The notes beneath the pieces were generated by a model that ran no database searches, had not been told where the DNA came from, and saw only the letters and a program-made list of their open reading frames with translations. Positions 61,270 to 64,000 of a stretch of DNA of 64,000 bases are shown piece by piece. The stretch is from an uncultured Acetatifactor sp. Lineage in GTDB: Bacteria; Bacillota; Clostridia; Lachnospirales; Lachnospiraceae. Within the stretch, counting starts at the first letter, position 1; each line of letters starts with the position of its first letter. The position numbers and the translations under genes are program-made. The DNA lies in assembly GCA_910584865.1 (NCBI GenBank), contig CAJUCE010000016.1, positions 1-64,000 on the forward strand, in the 5' to 3' direction.

Positions 61270-62853
61270 CTATTCCGTACAATACACAAAACCTCCAAGT
61301 GCCTGTCCGTCTTCGGGAATCTCCAGTACGCCCGATCTGACTGCACAGACACCGATCAGCCCCACCGTCTGGAACAGCAGCACTTTGGCCAGTACGGAGC
61401 CGGTGATTTGTCTTATGCTTTCCGGTGCGTGGACCTGAAGGATGGAAAAGGCGCAGTCATACAGCTTTTCATACAGTCCGGCAAAAGCAGAAATTTCTTC
61501 CCGGAGGATTTCCAGAATTGCTGCATTCTGGTCTTTGCTGACGACGGGAATAACAGCCTCGGCTTTCCCTGCCAGGACAGCGTCCAGTCCTGCGGCGATA
61601 TCGCCGGCATGGGCGGTGTAACGGTTTTTGGCGGGAAGAATGGCGTAATCCGCATAGGATGCGGCGTAGGAACCCTTGACAGGACAGTAGCCTGCAAAAG
61701 AGACGGCGTGACAGACATCCCCTTCCGGGGTGTCATAAGCTTCTCCGTAACAAATGCCGTCTAGATCCCTGTAAACCGCCGCATCTGCGGAAGCCTTCTG
61801 CTGCCCCTGCCCGGAAGTCCCTGTGTCGTCGGAAGCCTTCTGCTGCCCCTGCCCGGAAGGTTCTGCGTCTCTGGAAGCATTTTTCTGCCCCTGGACGAAA
61901 AGTCCCCGGCCCTTCAGGGTTAATTCGAACAGAAAATCCCATAAAAGACAATTATCAGCAAGTCTGTTCCCGGCAAAATGCAGTTTTCGCAGTTCGGGCA
62001 GCTTCTTCGATACATTCAGGAGAATGGCGCCCACCTCCGCGGTGAGAGAATGCTGCGCTGTGCGGTAAAATTCGTCCCTGTACTCTTCCGTGAAAATGAC
62101 CAGGCGGGCCTGATACCTGCCGCCGGGCAGTGCTGTGAGCAGGCCGTATTTTTCAAGCACGGAAATCTCGTCCTCAAGGTAAACGGAGGCCACGCCCAGT
62201 TCAATTGCCAGCTGGCGAATGGTGGCAGGGGTATAATAAGTGCTGAGCAGAATATTGCCAGGCAGCTTTCTGTTGAACAGGTTCTGATATGCCATATTGG
62301 CGCCGCCTGAAAAAACAGCGCTAAATTCAAATTTTGCAGGCTGATAGCTCTTTACTCCGAATTCTCTTTCCATACTGATTCCTTCCTTTAAAATCTTCCT
62401 TGTTTTAAACAGATAATATTTTACCATCTCCAATGAAATATGGAGTCTGGAGGCCGTTTCGCCGCAGGAAAGCCCCTCGAAATAGTAGGCCAGGGTACAT
62501 TCCCGGTATTCCCGGGAAAGGAGAGCCAGTTCACGGCGGAGCGTATTTAATTGTTCGGAGTGCAGGATATCCCGGATAAAATCCGCATCATCCGCCGTCT
62601 CGTCGTCGAGCTCCTCATAATGAAGGCGGCTCTTTTTGTACAGGTACTTCCGGTAGGTGTTGGCCGCGATAGCCCAGATATAGCCGAAGAATGCCTTGTC
62701 ATCCCGTATCTTGTGCGCGCTGCCAAGGATGGCCAGAATGATGTCCCCTGCAAGATCCTCCGCGTCTTCCCTGTGGGAGGTCCGAGAAAGCGCATAGGCA
62801 AATATTGTTTTCATATTTTCTTCCACAAGCGCCGAAATTTTTTCCTGCTCCAT
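61270..62853 (-). CDS. Sigma-70 factor with long C-terminal extension
   Basis: 527 residues. Residues 1-165 are a complete ECF-type sigma factor: region 2 (YALSRTSHREDAEDLAGDII) and region 4 (YRECTLAYYFEGLSCGETASRLHISLE). The remaining ~360 residues contain a winged-helix-like stretch (TPATIRQLAIELGVASVYLEDE) and a helical part. Two copies of SGQGQQKASDD-like repeats lie around residue 330-355, and a C-terminal region has no known motif. The extension may sense a ligand or act as an internal anti-sigma. AAGGGGGAAATC precedes the ATG. Single gene. Confidence 0.85.
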   Translation of the reverse strand: MEQEKISALVEENMKTIFAYALSRTSHREDAEDLAGDIILAILGSAHKIRDDKAFFGYIWAIAANTYRKYLYKKSRLHYEELDDETADDADFIRDILHSEQLNTLRRELALLSREYRECTLAYYFEGLSCGETASRLHISLEMVKYYLFKTRKILKEGISMEREFGVKSYQPAKFEFSAVFSGGANMAYQNLFNRKLPGNILLSTYYTPATIRQLAIELGVASVYLEDEISVLEKYGLLTALPGGRYQARLVIFTEEYRDEFYRTAQHSLTAEVGAILLNVSKKLPELRKLHFAGNRLADNCLLWDFLFELTLKGRGLFVQGQKNASRDAEPSGQGQQKASDDTGTSGQGQQKASADAAVYRDLDGICYGEAYDTPEGDVCHAVSFAGYCPVKGSYAASYADYAILPAKNRYTAHAGDIAAGLDAVLAGKAEAVIPVVSKDQNAAILEILREEISAFAGLYEKLYDCAFSILQVHAPESIRQITGSVLAKVLLFQTVGLIGVCAVRSGVLEIPEDGQALGGFVYCTE

Positions 62854-62977
62854 GATTTCCCCCTTGAATGGTAAAATGGTAGAGGTGCTTACCCTGCTGA
62901 AGTTATTTTGAAAGCTTTCATTTATATAGTACCAGATTCGGAGGGATGGTTAACAGGAAATATAAAAAATTTGTGCG

Positions 62978-63579
62978 TTAAGTATTTGTTGGCGGCATGC
63001 TATGATGAATACGCAACGCGAGAGGAGGAAGACCTATGGGCAGGATCTTTTCCCCTTTTTCATCCACATACCACACATCCCCTTTATAATTGTATACAAG
63101 ATCTGTGTCCCGGTACTGGTGCGTCTCCTCTCCATCCTTCCAGCAGTTGCGTATGTCGATCACAGGCTTTATCCCCGCGCCTTCCAGCTGCTCTATAAAT
63201 GGCTGACTGTCATATCCCTTGTCTCCCAGGAAATACTGGCAGACATCAAGGTATTCAGGGGTATCCTTCTTCATCTTTTTTAATAATTCCTTCGTTTCTG
63301 TCTTCTCGCTGTTGGACGCTTTCGTCACCTTGAATGCCACCGGAAGCTCATACTTTGCGTCTGCAATCAGGTGCAGGCGGAATCCAACCTTCCCTTTCCC
63401 CTTATCCGATACAGCCTGGAAATCAGCTTCCCGTCATTAAGGGCACCCAGTACTCTCTCTAGCCGCCCCAAATCTCCCAAATATTCAAATTCACTCTCAC
63501 CAAACAGGTTCATCTGTGGTAAAATAGTCATAGATAAAGCCCTCCGTATTATGTTTGTTTGGTCACTTACATTATACAC
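62978..63579 (-). pseudogene. Degraded DDE transposase of an insertion sequence
   Basis: On the reverse strand an N-terminal piece (MTILPQMNLFGESEFEYLG.., 63540 down to about 63440) is joined to a C-terminal piece (FLGDKGYDSQPFIEQLEGAG.. with a DDE-type D) by a frame change. The piece between, which would carry the first catalytic residues, is deleted. Another frame at 63340-63410 still reads GFRLHLIADAKYELPVAFKV, confirming the shift. The C-terminus also stops early at 62978. No terminal repeats could be identified. IS5/IS1182-like, not further placed. Confidence 0.8.
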
Positions 63580-63719
63580 CCTTTTGGATAAAAAGGGGAG
63601 GCTTTATGCGGGAACGCAGATTTTCCACAGTAAAAAAGTCCGCACCAGACATCTAATCCAGTCATACCCTCCCCAAATCCTTCATACAATAGTAAAAAAT
63701 ATCCCACGGGGGTATTCCT

Positions 63720-63983
63720 TTGAAGGATTATATCGAAGAGCGTGCCGTCAGCATTGCAAATTATATCATTGACAGCAACGCCACGGTGCGGCAGACAGCC
63801 AAAGCGTTCGGGGTAAGCAAGAGTACGGTACATAAGGACGTAACCGAACGTCTCACACAGGTCAATCCTGCCCTTGCAGCAGAGGCAAGAAAGGTTCTGG
63901 ACGTGAACAAATCAGAGCGTCACATCCGTGGCGGGCTTGCCACAAAGGAGAAATATCTGCATCAACATGGGAGTCTGATGTAG
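63720..63983 (+). CDS. spoIIID: Stage III sporulation transcriptional regulator
   Basis: SpoIIID, 87 residues, the mother-cell DNA-binding protein of spore development. The helix-turn-helix reads TVRQTAKAFGVSKSTVHKDV and the end HIRGGLATKEKYLHQ is diagnostic. Start TTG 63720 with GGGGG upstream. In relatives it is expressed late in the mother cell under SigE. It marks the organism as an endospore former. Confidence 0.96.
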   Translation: MKDYIEERAVSIANYIIDSNATVRQTAKAFGVSKSTVHKDVTERLTQVNPALAAEARKVLDVNKSERHIRGGLATKEKYLHQHGSLM

Positions 63984-64000
63984 TATAAAAGGCCGAATCC

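Noticed and set aside
62978..63579. Intact insertion sequence
   Set aside because: Transposase is split by a frame change and deletion, and no terminal inverted repeats were found.
1..64000. tRNA or rRNA genes
   Set aside because: No cloverleaf with a conserved GGTTCGAATCC arm or rRNA segment was seen on either strand by eye; a tRNAscan-SE run would settle this.

Overview
The window looks like a spore-forming, gut-type Lachnospiraceae (Clostridia) chromosome. Supporting signs are SpoIIID at the right edge, a methionyl-tRNA synthetase under a T-box leader, strong AGGAGG ribosome sites, many two-component, LytTR and XRE regulators, ABC exporters, and glycoside hydrolases (GH27, permuted GH3) of a plant-polysaccharide degrader. 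The family assignment is an inference from gene style; no rRNA or tRNA gene was found.

Layout. 0-7.3 kb: GH27 alpha-galactosidase, two small unknown proteins, a BaiA-like SDR, a coiled-coil protein, and a translationally coupled TrmB regulator-MFS-SGNH hydrolase operon. 7.3-13.7 kb: a 200-bp MITE, a metG fragment, an AT-rich defence island (BglII/BstYI-type endonuclease, MT-A70 adenine methylase, AIPR protein), then intact metG with its T-box and promoter. 13.7-20.1 kb: MFS transporter, type-B carboxylesterase, GH3 beta-glucosidase. 20.1-31.6 kb: truncated ABC exporter, LytTR/GHKL two-component pair, DUF4869-like protein with a P-loop partner, Fic protein, ABC exporter with its XRE regulator, a second XRE regulator, a disrupted Rpn nuclease gene, and a TfoX-C protein. 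32-37.7 kb: HelD-like helicase and a hybrid sensor kinase. 38-40.5 kb: ECF sigma/anti-sigma operon with a secreted protein and a KTSC protein. 40.7-50.5 kb: tyrosine phosphatase, oligoendopeptidase F, a metallophosphoesterase fusion, an Fe-S aldo/keto reductase, and an ABC-class ATPase. 50.8-55.6 kb: an ABC exporter and a three-gene ABC-2 system behind an unassigned terminator/antiterminator leader. 55.9-58.3 kb: proBA. 58.3-64 kb: DUF4143 ATPase behind four 33-bp iterons, an XRE-TPR regulator, a long sigma-70 protein, a wrecked DDE transposase, and spoIIID.

The most notable observation is a family of structured leader elements of about 107-113 bp directly upstream of four unrelated genes: GH27 (1-96), SDR (2088-2218), GH3 (17190-17438, tandem) and proA (56901-57056, partly tandem). 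They share a tail, CGG(A/T)ACT-N3-AA..GGAGG, that contains the ribosome-binding site. They also share a nested hairpin whose arms differ in sequence but stay complementary, and most copies have an asymmetric 3' bulge. The covariation across copies argues for a real RNA. I do not recognise it as a known class.

Other unusual features: a TrmB gene whose helix-turn-helix reads upstream of any standard start; an AIPR gene with a strong ribosome site in front of ACG; a 36-bp palindromic insertion with a stop codon in an Rpn gene; heptad-repeat expansion inside HelD; and several minisatellites (14, 30, 33 and 60 bp).
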